A stretch of 51,601 nt of DNA from an uncultured Geobacteraceae bacterium (GTDB taxonomy: Bacteria; Desulfobacterota; Desulfuromonadia; Geobacterales; Pseudopelobacteraceae), in contig CAIYZD010000085.1 in the NCBI GenBank assembly GCA_903930585.1, positions 1 through 51,601 of the forward strand. The letters run 5' to 3'. Numbering within the stretch: position 1 is the stretch's first letter; each line of letters begins with the position of its first letter. The position numbers and the translations under genes are program-made. Under the pieces are notes generated by a model. That model made no database searches. It was not told the DNA's origin and was given only the letters and a program-made list of their open reading frames with translations. Of the stretch, positions 1 through 9,167 are shown one piece after another.

Positions 1-1059
1 AACCATTTCAATTCCGGCCGGAAGTTCTGCAACACCGGTAACGTCAGTTGTACGGAAGTAGAACTGTGGACGGTAACCGTTGAAGAACGGAGTATGACGG
101 CCGCCTTCTTCTATGGTGAGTACGTATGCTTCTGCCTTGAACTTGGTGTGCGGGGTGATTGAACCCGGCTTGGCAAGCACCTGGCCGCGCTCGATGTCTT
201 CACGCTTTACACCGCGGAGCAGCGCGCCGATGTTGTCCCCTGCGCGACCTTCGTCAAGCAGCTTGCGGAACATTTCAACGCCGGTTACGGTCGTTTTGAT
301 CGTGTCCTTGATACCGACAACCGCAACTTCTTCGCCGACTTTTACAATACCGCGCTCTACACGACCGGTTGCAACCGTACCGCGGCCGGAAATCGAGAAC
401 ACGTCTTCTACCGGCATCAGGAACGGACGATCGATTGCGCGTTCCGGATCGGGAATGTAGGAATCGACAGCATCCATGAGACGGTTGACGGACTCTTCGC
501 CAAGCTCGCTCTTCTCGCCTTCAAGAGCTTTCAGAGCGGAACCCTTGATGATTGGAATATCGTCACCGGGGAAGTCATAGCTGGAGAGGAGTTCACGAAC
601 TTCAAGCTCAACAAGTTCAAGCAGCTCTTCGTCGTCAACCATATCAGCCTTGTTAAGGAATACGACCATATATGGCACGCCTACCTGACGGGCAAGCAGG
701 ATGTGCTCACGAGTCTGCGGCATGGGGCCGTCAGCTGCGGATACAACCAGAATTGCGCCGTCCATCTGGGCAGCACCGGTGATCATGTTCTTGACATAGT
801 CGGCATGGCCGGGGCAGTCAACATGAGCATAGTGACGTTTGTCGGTTTCGTATTCAACATGAGCGGTTGCGATAGTAATCCCGCGCTCGCGCTCTTCAGG
901 GGCGTTATCGATCTGGTCGAATGCCTTGTATTCGGCCTGACCTTTACCGGCCAGAACTTTGGTGATTGCAGCGGTCAAAGTAGTCTTGCCGTGGTCAACG
1001 TGACCGATGGTTCCAATGTTTACATGAGTTTTATTACGTTCAAATTTTGCTTTTGCCAT
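1..1059 (-). CDS. tuf: Elongation factor Tu, 3' end cut off by the window edge
   Basis: EF-Tu carries aminoacyl-tRNA to the ribosomal A site as a GTP complex in the cytoplasm. Reading leftward from an ATG at 1059, the frame stays open to base 1 and gives about 353 of the usual ~396 residues. Visible motifs are GHVDHGKTT (P-loop), the RGITI switch I, DCPGH (switch II) and NKAD (guanine specificity), followed by the start of the beta-barrel domains. GGAGGG lies 9 bases upstream of the ATG. It is the last gene visible in an rpsL-rpsG-fusA-tuf operon and follows fusA after about 35 bases. Only the truncation by the window edge is unusual. Confidence 0.97.
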   Translation of the reverse strand, partial: MAKAKFERNKTHVNIGTIGHVDHGKTTLTAAITKVLAGKGQAEYKAFDQIDNAPEERERGITIATAHVEYETDKRHYAHVDCPGHADYVKNMITGAAQMDGAILVVSAADGPMPQTREHILLARQVGVPYMVVFLNKADMVDDEELLELVELEVRELLSSYDFPGDDIPIIKGSALKALEGEKSELGEESVNRLMDAVDSYIPDPERAIDRPFLMPVEDVFSISGRGTVATGRVERGIVKVGEEVAVVGIKDTIKTTVTGVEMFRKLLDEGRAGDNIGALLRGVKREDIERGQVLAKPGSITPHTKFKAEAYVLTIEEGGRHTPFFNGYRPQFYFRTTDVTGVAELPAGIEMV

Positions 1060-1094
1060 GAGAAAAGCCCTCCTGAGTTACGGATTTATTTAGA

Positions 1095-3173
1095 TTAACC
1101 CTTTATTTTTGCAACTATCTCTTCAGCAACCGACTTCGGTACTGGCTCATAATGATCAAAGGTCATTGCATACGTAGCGCGACCCTGTGTGGCTGAACGC
1201 AGATCAGTTGAATATCCGAACATTTGAGCAAGCGGAACCATGGCAGTGATTATCTGGGCGCCTGCACGCGAATCCATACCCATAATGCGACCACGCTTAG
1301 AGTTAAGGTCGCCGATTACGTCTCCCATGTATTCTTCAGGAACGACAACTTCGACAGACATGATAGGTTCGAGAATGATCGGACCGGCTTTTGAGCACCC
1401 TTCTTTAAAACCCATTGAACCGGCAATTTTAAAAGCCATTTCCGATGAGTCAACTTCATGGTACGAACCGTCAATCAGGGTAACCTTGACGTCAACAACC
1501 GGGAAACCGGCAAGCACGCCATTATCAAGTGCTTCCTTAATACCCTTGTCAACAGCCGGTATATATTCGCGTGGAACAACACCGCCCTTGATCGCATCGA
1601 CGAATTCATACCCTTTTCCGGCTTCCTGCGGCTCAACTTCAAGCCAGACATGACCATACTGACCACGCCCGCCCGACTGACGCACAAATTTACCTTCAAC
1701 CTTAACTTTCTTGGTGATTGTCTCGCGATACGCAACCTGGGGTTTGCCGACGTTTGCTTCGACTTTAAACTCACGCATCAAACGGTCAACAATTATTTCA
1801 AGGTGCAGCTCGCCCATACCGGAAATAATGGTCTGGCCCGTTTCTTCATCCGTTTTAACGCGGAATGAAGGATCTTCGCTGGCAAGCTTCTGTAGTCCAA
1901 AACCGAGCTTTTCCTGCTCTGCTTTGGTTTTTGGCTCGATGGCGATTGAAATTACCGGTTCCGGAAACTCTATGGATTCCAGAATGACCGCTTTATCTTC
2001 GTCGCACAGGGTATCGCCGGTAGTTGTATATTTTAAACCTACTGCAGCAGCGATATCGCCGGCGTAAACTTCCTTGACTTCTTCGCGCTTGTTCGCGTGC
2101 ATTTTAAGTATACGTCCAATGCGTTCGCGTTTGCCTTTAGTTGAATTATATACGTATGAACCGGCCTGAACAACGCCCGAGTAAACGCGGAAAAATGTCA
2201 ACTGCCCTACGAAAGGATCGGTCATGATTTTGAATCCGAGTGATGAAAACGGCTCGGCATCTGAAGCATGACGTTCAATCTCGGCGCCTGTCTCGGTATC
2301 AACACCCTTAATCGCCGGAATATCAAGCGGAGAAGGCATATAATCAACAACAGCATCGAGAAGGTTCTGCACGCCCTTGTTTTTGAAGGACGAGCCGCAT
2401 ATAACCGGACAGATATGAATTGCTATGGTACAGGCACGAATTGCTGCCTTTACTTCAGCCTCACTCAGTTCATCACCGGACAGATATTTTTCCATCAGCG
2501 CGTCATCGTGACTCGAAATCTCTTCAATCATCTTCTCACGATATTCAATCGCTTCATCCAGCAGATCGGCGGGAATTTCTTCCGTACGGAATGTTGCACC
2601 GAGGTTTTCGTCATCCCACAAAATTGCCTTCATTGTAACAAGATCAACAATACCTTTGAAATTTTCTTCCTTACCGACCGGGATCTGAATCGGCAAAGGA
2701 TTGGCTTTCAACCGGTCTTTTATCATTTGGACGCCGCGAAAGAAATCAGCTCCAACGCGGTCCATTTTATTGACAAAAGCGATTCGGGGAACACCATACT
2801 TATCAGCCTGACGCCACACCGTTTCCGACTGTGGCTCAACACCACCAACGGAACAAAATACTGCAACCGCTCCATCGAGAACACGTAATGAACGCTCGAC
2901 TTCAATGGTAAAGTCAACATGGCCGGGGGTATCTATAATGTTGATACGATGGTCATTCCAGGTGCAGGTGGTAGCTGCGGACGTGATCGTAATACCACGT
3001 TCCTGCTCTTGCTCCATCCAGTCCATCGTTGCGGTACCTTCGTGAACTTCACCGATTTTATGGGACACGCCGGTGTAATAAAGAATACGCTCGGTCGTCG
3101 TCGTTTTTCCGGCATCGATGTGAGCCATGATGCCGATATTTCTATATTTATCAAGTGGTGCTAAGCGGGGCAC
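1095..3173 (-). CDS. fusA: Elongation factor G
   Basis: EF-G is the GTPase that drives ribosomal translocation and, with RRF, ribosome recycling. The 692-residue length is normal. The G domain shows AHIDAGKTT near residue 17, RGITI, DTPGH and NKMD. Domains II to V follow, with [12 protein letters not shown] in domain IV and the C-terminal [13 protein letters not shown] motif. The start is GTG (giving MPRLAPL), with GGAGG 6 bases upstream. It sits between rpsG and tuf in the conserved str order and is surely cotranscribed with them. Some bacteria carry a second EF-G, but the operon position marks this as the main translational copy. Confidence 0.98.
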   Translation of the reverse strand: MPRLAPLDKYRNIGIMAHIDAGKTTTTERILYYTGVSHKIGEVHEGTATMDWMEQEQERGITITSAATTCTWNDHRINIIDTPGHVDFTIEVERSLRVLDGAVAVFCSVGGVEPQSETVWRQADKYGVPRIAFVNKMDRVGADFFRGVQMIKDRLKANPLPIQIPVGKEENFKGIVDLVTMKAILWDDENLGATFRTEEIPADLLDEAIEYREKMIEEISSHDDALMEKYLSGDELSEAEVKAAIRACTIAIHICPVICGSSFKNKGVQNLLDAVVDYMPSPLDIPAIKGVDTETGAEIERHASDAEPFSSLGFKIMTDPFVGQLTFFRVYSGVVQAGSYVYNSTKGKRERIGRILKMHANKREEVKEVYAGDIAAAVGLKYTTTGDTLCDEDKAVILESIEFPEPVISIAIEPKTKAEQEKLGFGLQKLASEDPSFRVKTDEETGQTIISGMGELHLEIIVDRLMREFKVEANVGKPQVAYRETITKKVKVEGKFVRQSGGRGQYGHVWLEVEPQEAGKGYEFVDAIKGGVVPREYIPAVDKGIKEALDNGVLAGFPVVDVKVTLIDGSYHEVDSSEMAFKIAGSMGFKEGCSKAGPIILEPIMSVEVVVPEEYMGDVIGDLNSKRGRIMGMDSRAGAQIITAMVPLAQMFGYSTDLRSATQGRATYAMTFDHYEPVPKSVAEEIVAKIKG

Positions 3174-3200
3174 TGAATCCTCCAGAAACTGATAATACTA

Positions 3201-3671
3201 CTACCAACGATAATGGGCAAAGGCACGGTTTGCTTCAGCCATTTTATGAACATCCTCACGCTTTTTAACTGCTGAACCGCGGTTATTGAAAGCGTCGAGA
3301 ATTTCACCTGCCAGCTTATCCTTCATTGTTTTCTCGCTGCGGGCAGATGAATATTTTATCAACCAGCGCATTGCCAGCGACATACGACGCTCCGGACGCA
3401 CTTCGATCGGTACCTGATATGTTGATCCGCCAACGCGACGGGATTTTACTTCCAGCATCGGCTTGATGTTATCAAGGCTCTTCTTGAGTACTTTGACCGC
3501 TTCTTCGTTTGCCCTTTGAGCAACAAGTTCAAGCGCGCCATACATGATTGATTCGGCTACACTTTTTTTACCGGCAAGCATAAGTGAATTAATCAGCTTT
3601 GCTACGACTTTGTCGTTATATTTTGGATCCGGCAGAATTATTCTTTTAGGTACTTCTCTTCTTCTTGGCAT
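3201..3671 (-). CDS. rpsG: 30S ribosomal protein S7
   Basis: S7 nucleates assembly of the 30S head by binding the 3' major domain of 16S rRNA and lies near the E site. The protein is 156 residues, the family's normal length, and begins [10 protein letters not shown] with the typical basic N-terminus. The C-terminus [12 protein letters not shown] is the classic bacterial S7 ending. ATG at 3671 has GAGGGGA just upstream. It is separated from rpsL by about 30 bases and from fusA by 27 bases, as expected within a str operon. In several bacteria S7 represses this operon by binding its mRNA; I could not identify such a site here. Confidence 0.98.
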   Translation of the reverse strand: MPRRREVPKRIILPDPKYNDKVVAKLINSLMLAGKKSVAESIMYGALELVAQRANEEAVKVLKKSLDNIKPMLEVKSRRVGGSTYQVPIEVRPERRMSLAMRWLIKYSSARSEKTMKDKLAGEILDAFNNRGSAVKKREDVHKMAEANRAFAHYRW

Positions 3672-3701
3672 ATATTTCCCCTCGACTAAACAGGTTCGGT
3701 A

Positions 3702-4073
3702 TTATTTCGGGCGCTTTGCGCCATACTTGGAACGGCTCTGCAAACGACCCTTAACACCAACCGAGTCAAGAGTACCGCGAACTATGTGGTAACGAACACC
3801 CGGAAGGTCTTTGACCCTGCCGCCACGAATAAGAACAACGGAGTGTTCCTGCAGGTTATGACCAACACCAGGAATATACGATGTCACTTCAAGGCCGTTA
3901 GTCAAGCGAACCCTCGCTACCTTACGAAGCGCTGAGTTAGGCTTCTTCGGCGTGGTTGTATAAACCCTCGTACAAACGCCACGCTTCTGAGGACATGACT
4001 TCAGAGCCGGAGCCGTAGATTTATCTTTTTTGCTTTCCCTACCTGACCTGATGAGCTGGTTAATTGTTGGCAT
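3702..4073 (-). CDS. rpsL: 30S ribosomal protein S12
   Basis: S12 sits at the decoding centre and controls translational accuracy. I chose the ATG at 4073 ([12 protein letters not shown]), which gives 123 residues, the usual length. A longer reading from a TTG at 4091 would add six residues (MENLTT) that the family lacks, and it would consume the GGAGA Shine-Dalgarno that lies about 11 bases before the chosen ATG. The conserved streptomycin-region segments [12 protein letters not shown] and GVRYHIVRG, and the basic C-terminus SKYGAKRPK, are present. It is the first gene of the visible str operon. rpoC, which precedes rpsL in many related genomes, is not found upstream here. Confidence 0.97.
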   Translation of the reverse strand: MPTINQLIRSGRESKKDKSTAPALKSCPQKRGVCTRVYTTTPKKPNSALRKVARVRLTNGLEVTSYIPGVGHNLQEHSVVLIRGGRVKDLPGVRYHIVRGTLDSVGVKGRLQSRSKYGAKRPK

Positions 4074-4469
4074 AGTCGTCAAATTCTCCAAACAAAATAA
4101 TTATCTTAAATTGCCCCCAAAGAGGAGCGAATTGCGAAACTAACAAATATACAGACATAATGTCAATATATTTTATCCGCGCAGCAAAAAAACTCACCGC
4201 CGACCACTGTTGACCGTTACGCGATTTATTGCAGACATATGTGATGTTACATGGTTGCTACGAAGTTGGTACTGAAATCACGATCACGGTCGACTTAATA
4301 AGGCTGGGAATGGAATAGGTGTAGGGCTGAATACATATCAGCATCTCCATTCATGTCGAAACCGCATACTACAAACATCCCTCTTTCGAGGAAACGCATT
4401 TATAATTCACTTTACTATTCAAAGTCAACAAAAAAATAATGATACTTATTTTTTTATTTACCCTGATTT
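4074..4469 (-). other. Gene-free stretch between cusA and rpsL
   Basis: This stretch of about 400 bases separates the end of the metal-efflux operon from the start of the str operon; both run on the minus strand. Apart from the candidate str promoter and an A/T-rich segment just after the cusA stop (around 4425-4460), I see no convincing gene. There is no GC-rich stem followed by a T run that would be a clear intrinsic terminator. The A/T dyad AAATAA...TTATTT near 4435-4452 is too weak to call. Confidence 0.5.
4138..4166 (-). promoter_or_regulatory. Candidate sigma-70 promoter of the str operon
   Basis: On the minus strand a perfect -35 hexamer TTGACA (4161-4166) lies 17 bases before TTAGTT (4138-4143), a poor -10. 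The site is about 65 bases upstream of the rpsL start. The -35 match is strong and the -10 weak, so the exact start point is uncertain. A promoter in this gap is expected because rpsL has no cotranscribed ribosomal or polymerase gene upstream. Confidence 0.4.
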
Positions 4470-7400
4470 TTAATGCTTCATCCCGCTGTACTTTAACGTG
4501 CCCTTCCGTAAATCCCGTTTCTTCATCAGCACAAAAATTACCGGTGTCATAATAAGCACATGAACTGCCGAGGAGATCATCCCACCGATCATCGGTGCGG
4601 CAATCGGCTTCATAACATCCGCCCCGGTACCCGTCGACCACATGATCGGGATCAACCCGAGGAGTGCCACGGCCACGGTCATCAATTTGGGGCGGAGGCG
4701 CAGAACGGCACCCTCGAACGTGGCGTCATAAATATCCTGTTCGGTACATGGTCCGTTTATCAATTTCTTGTCCAGCGCTTCGTGCAGATAAATCACCATC
4801 ACCACGCCGGTCTCCACGGCAATGCCGTACAACGCGATAAATCCGACCCAGACCGCCACCGACAAATTATAATTCAAAGCCGATACAAGGTAGACCCCAC
4901 CGACCAGGGCAAACGGCACCGACAGCATGACCATGCTCGCTTCAAGAGCCGAATGAAAGGTGAAGTAGAGCAGGATGAAGATGATCACCATACCGAGCGG
5001 TATCAGCAATTGCAGCCGCGCCTTGGCGCGCACCTGATTCTCCCACTGCCCGGACCAGGCGACATAATAGCCGGGAGGGAGCTTCAAGTTCTTCTCCAGT
5101 ACCTGTTTGGCCTCGGTGACAAAACCACCCATATCCCGGCCACGAACATTCAGGAACACCAGCGAACGCAGCAGCCCACCCTCACTGTTGATCTCCGGCG
5201 CACCGGTGGATATTTTGAGCCTGGTCACCAGGGAGAGCGGCACCTGGGCGCCATCAATACTCCCCACCAGGATGCGGCGGATAGCCGGAATGTTGTCGCG
5301 GTAATCCCGCAGGTACCGGAGACGGATCGGAAAACGGTTGCGCCCTTCAACGGTAGTCGAGAGCATCCCTCCCCCCAGAGCTGTCTCAATAATCGATTGA
5401 ATATCCCCGACGCTGACACCGTAACGAGCCGCCGCTTCACGGTCGATGTCGATGTCGATATAGGTGCCGCCGGTAACCCGTTCGGCCACCACGTCCGCTG
5501 CGCCGTTGATCGGCTTCAATAGAGCCTCAGCCTGAATTGCCAGATCTTTGAGCACATTCAGGTCGTTGCCGAAAATTTTGACCCCCAGGTCGGTGCGCAC
5601 CCCGGTGGAGAGCATGTTGATACGGTTGATGATCGGCTGGGTCCAGCCGTTACGCACACCGATCTGCTGAAGTTTCGAATCCAGTTCGGCCACGATATCG
5701 GCTTTCCTGATTCCCGGACGCCACTTGTCTTTGGGCTTCAGGATGATGATACTCTCGAACATGGAGACCGGCGCCGGGTCGGTGGACGTTTCGGCCCGTC
5801 CGACTTTGCCGAGTACCTGCTCGACTTCCGGTACGCTCTTGATAATGGTGTCCTGCACCTGGATCAGCCGTTTGGCCTCGGTAATGGAAACGTTGGGAAG
5901 CGTGACCGGCATATAGAGAAGTGAACCTTCATCCAGCGGCGGCATGAATTCGGAACCGAGGTTCATAAAGAGCGGCACGGCAATTGCCAGCGCCACAAGG
6001 TTAAGAGCGATGGTGGTCTTCTTCCAGACCAGCACCCACCGAATGACCGGTGAATACAATTTTATAAAGAAGGTTGATACCGGGTTGGCGTTTTCCGGCA
6101 GCATCTTGCCCCGCATGAAGTAATACATGAGGACCGGTACCAGCGTAATGGCAATCATGGCGGAGCCCATCATGGAGAAGGTCTTGGTGAAGGCCAGCGG
6201 ATGAAACAGCTTCCCCTCCTGCCCTTCCAGCATAAAAACCGGCACAAACGAGAGCACGATGATCGCCAGGGAGAAAAAGATTGCCCGCCCGACCTGTCTG
6301 GCCGAAGCGATGACAACATCCAGCCGCTTCGCATCCCGCTCTTCGGGCGGCATTTCCGAAAGATGACGGTAGCAGTTTTCCACCATGATTACCCCGGCGT
6401 CAACGAGAACGCCGATAGCAATGGCAATACCACCCAGCGACATGATGTTGGAGGTGACCCCCATCATTTTCATGGTGATGAAGGCGATCAACACTGAAAT
6501 CGGCAACGTCAGCACGATAACCAGGGCGCTCTGAAAGTGAAGCAGAAAGAGCAGTATCACCAGCGAGACGACGACCGATTCCTCCAGCAGGTTATGTTTC
6601 AGGGTGTCGATAGCCCGTTCAATCAGGTCGGAACGGTCATAGGCAACCTTGATCCTGACACCGGGGGGGAGTCCCTTTTCCAAATCCGTAATCTTCACCT
6701 TGACCCGGTCAATGACGTCTTTGGCGTTCTCGCCATAGCGCATCACCACGATCCCGCCGACCGCCTCCCCTTCCCCGTTCATATCCAGCATACCGCGCCG
6801 GATTGCGCCTCCCAGCTGGACGGTCCCCAGGTTTTTAACGTAGATCGGCGTACCGCGCATGTCGGCTCCGACAACGACGTTCTCCAGATCTTCCTTGGAC
6901 TTGACGTATCCCCTCCCCCGGATCAGGTACTCGGCGTCAGCCTGCTCGATCAGCCTTCCCCCCACATCCGTATTGGAGGTTTTAATCGCATCCATGATCC
7001 TGGCTACTTTTATGTTGTAGGCAAAGAGCTTTGAGGGATCCAGATCGATCTGGTATTCCCGAACCAGACCACCTATCGAAGCTACCTCGGCCACACCCTG
7101 GACGGTATTCAACTGGTAGCGCACAAACCAGTCCTGCAGGGTGCGCAGTTGCTCCAGATCATATCCCTTACCCTCAATGGTATACCAGAACACGTGGCCG
7201 ACGCCGGTGCCGTCGGGACCAAGTGTCGGAACCACACCGGGAGGGAGCAGCGAGGCGGCATAATTCAGCCGTTCCAGAACACGGGTTCGTGCCCAGTAGA
7301 TGTCCGCCTTGTCTTCGAAGATGACATAGATCATCGAGAAACCGAAGGCGGAAGAGGCCCGCACGGCGCGAACCTGGGGGAGACCTTGCAGATTAACCGC

Positions 7401-7607
7401 CAGCGGATAGGTTACCTGATCCTCAACAACCTGAGGCGAGCGCCCCGGATAATCGGTGAACACGATCACCTGGTTGTCCGACAGATCAGGGATTGCATCA
7501 ACCGGAGTCTTGTAGACAGACCACAAACCCCAGGCGATGACCAGCCCGAACAGCAGCAGAACAATGACCCGGTTACGGGCGGAATATTCGATAATTTTTT
7601 CGATCAT
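4470..7607 (-). CDS. cusA: CusA-type Cu(I)/Ag(I) efflux RND transporter
   Basis: This is the inner-membrane proton-driven pump of a tripartite CusCBA system, exporting metal ions from periplasm or cytoplasm through the outer membrane. From the ATG at 7607 (MIEKIIEYSARNRV) it is 1045 residues, matching CusA (~1047). The heavy-metal RND signature AIGVLVDAGVIMVEN lies in TM4. Met566 (LLYMP), Met616 (APVSMFE) and Met665 (NRINMLSTG) match the CusA metal-site methionines, with spacings of 50 and 49 residues as in the family prototype. This argues for monovalent copper or silver rather than Zn/Co/Cd. An upstream in-frame start at 7682 would add 25 residues encoded by an intergenic inverted repeat, so I rejected it. 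It is the last gene of the operon. Confidence 0.95.
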   Translation of the reverse strand: MIEKIIEYSARNRVIVLLLFGLVIAWGLWSVYKTPVDAIPDLSDNQVIVFTDYPGRSPQVVEDQVTYPLAVNLQGLPQVRAVRASSAFGFSMIYVIFEDKADIYWARTRVLERLNYAASLLPPGVVPTLGPDGTGVGHVFWYTIEGKGYDLEQLRTLQDWFVRYQLNTVQGVAEVASIGGLVREYQIDLDPSKLFAYNIKVARIMDAIKTSNTDVGGRLIEQADAEYLIRGRGYVKSKEDLENVVVGADMRGTPIYVKNLGTVQLGGAIRRGMLDMNGEGEAVGGIVVMRYGENAKDVIDRVKVKITDLEKGLPPGVRIKVAYDRSDLIERAIDTLKHNLLEESVVVSLVILLFLLHFQSALVIVLTLPISVLIAFITMKMMGVTSNIMSLGGIAIAIGVLVDAGVIMVENCYRHLSEMPPEERDAKRLDVVIASARQVGRAIFFSLAIIVLSFVPVFMLEGQEGKLFHPLAFTKTFSMMGSAMIAITLVPVLMYYFMRGKMLPENANPVSTFFIKLYSPVIRWVLVWKKTTIALNLVALAIAVPLFMNLGSEFMPPLDEGSLLYMPVTLPNVSITEAKRLIQVQDTIIKSVPEVEQVLGKVGRAETSTDPAPVSMFESIIILKPKDKWRPGIRKADIVAELDSKLQQIGVRNGWTQPIINRINMLSTGVRTDLGVKIFGNDLNVLKDLAIQAEALLKPINGAADVVAERVTGGTYIDIDIDREAAARYGVSVGDIQSIIETALGGGMLSTTVEGRNRFPIRLRYLRDYRDNIPAIRRILVGSIDGAQVPLSLVTRLKISTGAPEINSEGGLLRSLVFLNVRGRDMGGFVTEAKQVLEKNLKLPPGYYVAWSGQWENQVRAKARLQLLIPLGMVIIFILLYFTFHSALEASMVMLSVPFALVGGVYLVSALNYNLSVAVWVGFIALYGIAVETGVVMVIYLHEALDKKLINGPCTEQDIYDATFEGAVLRLRPKLMTVAVALLGLIPIMWSTGTGADVMKPIAAPMIGGMISSAVHVLIMTPVIFVLMKKRDLRKGTLKYSGMKH

Positions 7608-7621
7608 TTTTTCATTCCCAT

Positions 7622-7679
7622 GTAGGGGCAACCCCATGTGGTTGCCCCGAACCGGGCGGCCACATGGGGCCGCCCCTAC
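7622..7679. repeat. Double-hairpin inverted repeat between cusB and cusA
   Basis: The element begins GTAGGGGC (7622-7629) and ends GCCCCTAC (7672-7679). Each half can also fold on itself: GGGGCAACC with GGTTGCCCC on the left, and GGGCGGCC with GGCCGCCC on the right. The two halves are near-perfect inverted copies that differ only by a compensated AA/TT versus GG/CC change. It fills the whole cusB-cusA gap and would form a strong structure in the mRNA. It resembles small dispersed REP-like palindromes, but copy number cannot be judged from one window. Confidence 0.85.
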
Positions 7680-7681
7680 CA

Positions 7682-9094
7682 TTACATCTTCATGTCATCC
7701 ATTTTCAAACTCTTCTTTACTGCCGGCGGCTGTGCTGCCGGGGAGGCGACCGGCTGTTTCACGGTTTTTGGATCATCCATCTTCATTCCGGGCATATTCT
7801 CCTGCCCACCGCCACCTTTTAACTGCGATTCCGAATCGATCAGATAGCCGCCGGAGACCGCCACCTTGTCGCCGCTTTTGATTCCGGACAGGATCTGAAT
7901 CTTGTCGTCGGTTCGCTGGCCGACCTGTACATCGCGTGGTTCAAACATGCCCGGAGAACTCTCTACCCAGACCACCTGGCGCTTGCCCGTATCCATGACC
8001 GCAGTAACCGGAACGATGATCGCCGCTCCGAGCGGCACCTTGATAATGGCATTAACGAACATGTCCGGTTTCAGCTTCATGCCGTGATTAGGCATCTCCA
8101 CCCGCGCCTTGACGGTTCTGGTCTTGGGGTCGAGAAATGGATAGATATAGGATATTTTTCCGGTAAACGGCCTGCCGGGAAATGATTGAGAACGAATCTC
8201 CACCTGTTGGCCGACATGAATATTCGGAAACTCGTTTTCATATACCTCTACCTCAACCCAGACGGTGGAAAGGTCGGCAACATTGAACAGCACTTCACCA
8301 ACATTCACATACTGCCCCTGCTGTACCATCTTTTCGACAACGACACCGGTGATGGGTGTATAGATCGGGAGACGGATATTCGGCTTGCCCGACTTCTCCA
8401 GTTCGACAATCTGACTCTCCTTGACCCCGAACAACATCAGCCGCTGTTTGGAAGAGGAGACCAGACCTTCGCCGTTCTGAGCTATGGACGGAATCGAGGA
8501 GTTTTTCAACTGTTCGCGGCTTTTGACCGCCAGCAGATATTCCTGTTGTGTCGCAACCAGATCGGGTGAGTACACTTCCGCCACCGGACTCTCCGTGGAG
8601 ACAACAGCCCCCACGGTATTGACATTGAGGCGGTCGATACGGCCGGCGATCCAGGCGGTAACCTTGGCTTGCCGTGACTGGTCATACTGTACGATGCCGA
8701 CGGCATTGATCTCCTTGTTAAGGATGCCGCTTTTTACCGCGACCGTAGCAACATTGGCCATGACCCGCTGGGTCGGCGAGAGTGACACGTGACCGAGCAT
8801 ATCGGCCTGTTGTTTCTGTTCAGGAGTCTGTACCGCAGAATTCCGGGCATCCGTAATCTTCCTGATCAGCTCCATCCCGCAGATCGGGCAGGCACCCGGC
8901 TTGTCCTTGATGATGAACGGGTGCATCGAGCAGGTGTACAGCGGTTTTGTTGTCTGTTCGAGATGACTATGTCCATCATCCTTATAGAACCCCGGCAACT
9001 TGGAAAGCTTGCCTGACTTGTAGAGCCAGCTGACGGCAACAATAGTCAGGGTAATAATGGTAAGTGGAATCGTAATTTTCTTGTTCAGGGCCAT
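7682..9094 (-). CDS. cusB: CusB-type periplasmic adaptor of the efflux pump
   Basis: This membrane-fusion protein links the RND pump to the outer-membrane channel and hands metal to the pump. From ATG 9094 (MALNKKIT) it has about 470 residues, with an N-terminal membrane anchor at residues 6-24. A heavy-metal-binding domain follows (YTCSMHP...PGACPICGMEL), with the barrel-sandwich/lipoyl, alpha-hairpin and beta-barrel regions of adaptors (TPITGVVVEKMVQQGQYV, GYLIDSESQ) after it. The C-terminal tail is Met/Lys-rich (MPGMKMDD, KMDDMKM), fitting metal capture. GAGG lies 8 bases before the chosen start. A start at 9154 would add 20 residues coded by an A/T inverted repeat and is unlikely. Confidence 0.93.
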   Translation of the reverse strand: MALNKKITIPLTIITLTIVAVSWLYKSGKLSKLPGFYKDDGHSHLEQTTKPLYTCSMHPFIIKDKPGACPICGMELIRKITDARNSAVQTPEQKQQADMLGHVSLSPTQRVMANVATVAVKSGILNKEINAVGIVQYDQSRQAKVTAWIAGRIDRLNVNTVGAVVSTESPVAEVYSPDLVATQQEYLLAVKSREQLKNSSIPSIAQNGEGLVSSSKQRLMLFGVKESQIVELEKSGKPNIRLPIYTPITGVVVEKMVQQGQYVNVGEVLFNVADLSTVWVEVEVYENEFPNIHVGQQVEIRSQSFPGRPFTGKISYIYPFLDPKTRTVKARVEMPNHGMKLKPDMFVNAIIKVPLGAAIIVPVTAVMDTGKRQVVWVESSPGMFEPRDVQVGQRTDDKIQILSGIKSGDKVAVSGGYLIDSESQLKGGGGQENMPGMKMDDPKTVKQPVASPAAQPPAVKKSLKMDDMKM

Positions 9095-9101
9095 ATAAAA
9101 C

Positions 9102-9165
9102 CTCGATTTTGAATTTTGAATTCCAGATTTTGAATCAGATTCAAAATCCATCATTCAAAATTATC
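9102..9165. repeat. Nested A/T-rich inverted repeat between the TolC-like gene and cusB
   Basis: GATTTTGAAT (9126-9135) and ATTCAAAATC (9139-9148) form a perfect 10-bp stem with loop CAG. Around it AATTTTGAAT (9112-9121) pairs with ATTCAAAATT (9153-9162). The motif TTTTGAA therefore occurs several times in both orientations within 64 bases. It fills the gap upstream of the cusB start and could form a hairpin or cruciform. Confidence 0.8.
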
Positions 9166-9167
9166 TT

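Noticed and set aside
4369-4641. 90-codon minus-strand frame near the 3' end of cusA
   Set aside because: It overlaps cusA in another frame, has no family resemblance and no ribosome-binding site.
4560-5522. 320-codon plus-strand frame opposite cusA
   Set aside because: Its His/Asp/Gln-rich product is the usual antisense shadow of an RND pump gene; cusA on the other strand is certain.
7608-7682. 25-residue N-terminal extension of CusA
   Set aside because: It is coded by the intergenic inverted repeat and CusA homologues start at MIE...; the length fits the start at 7607.
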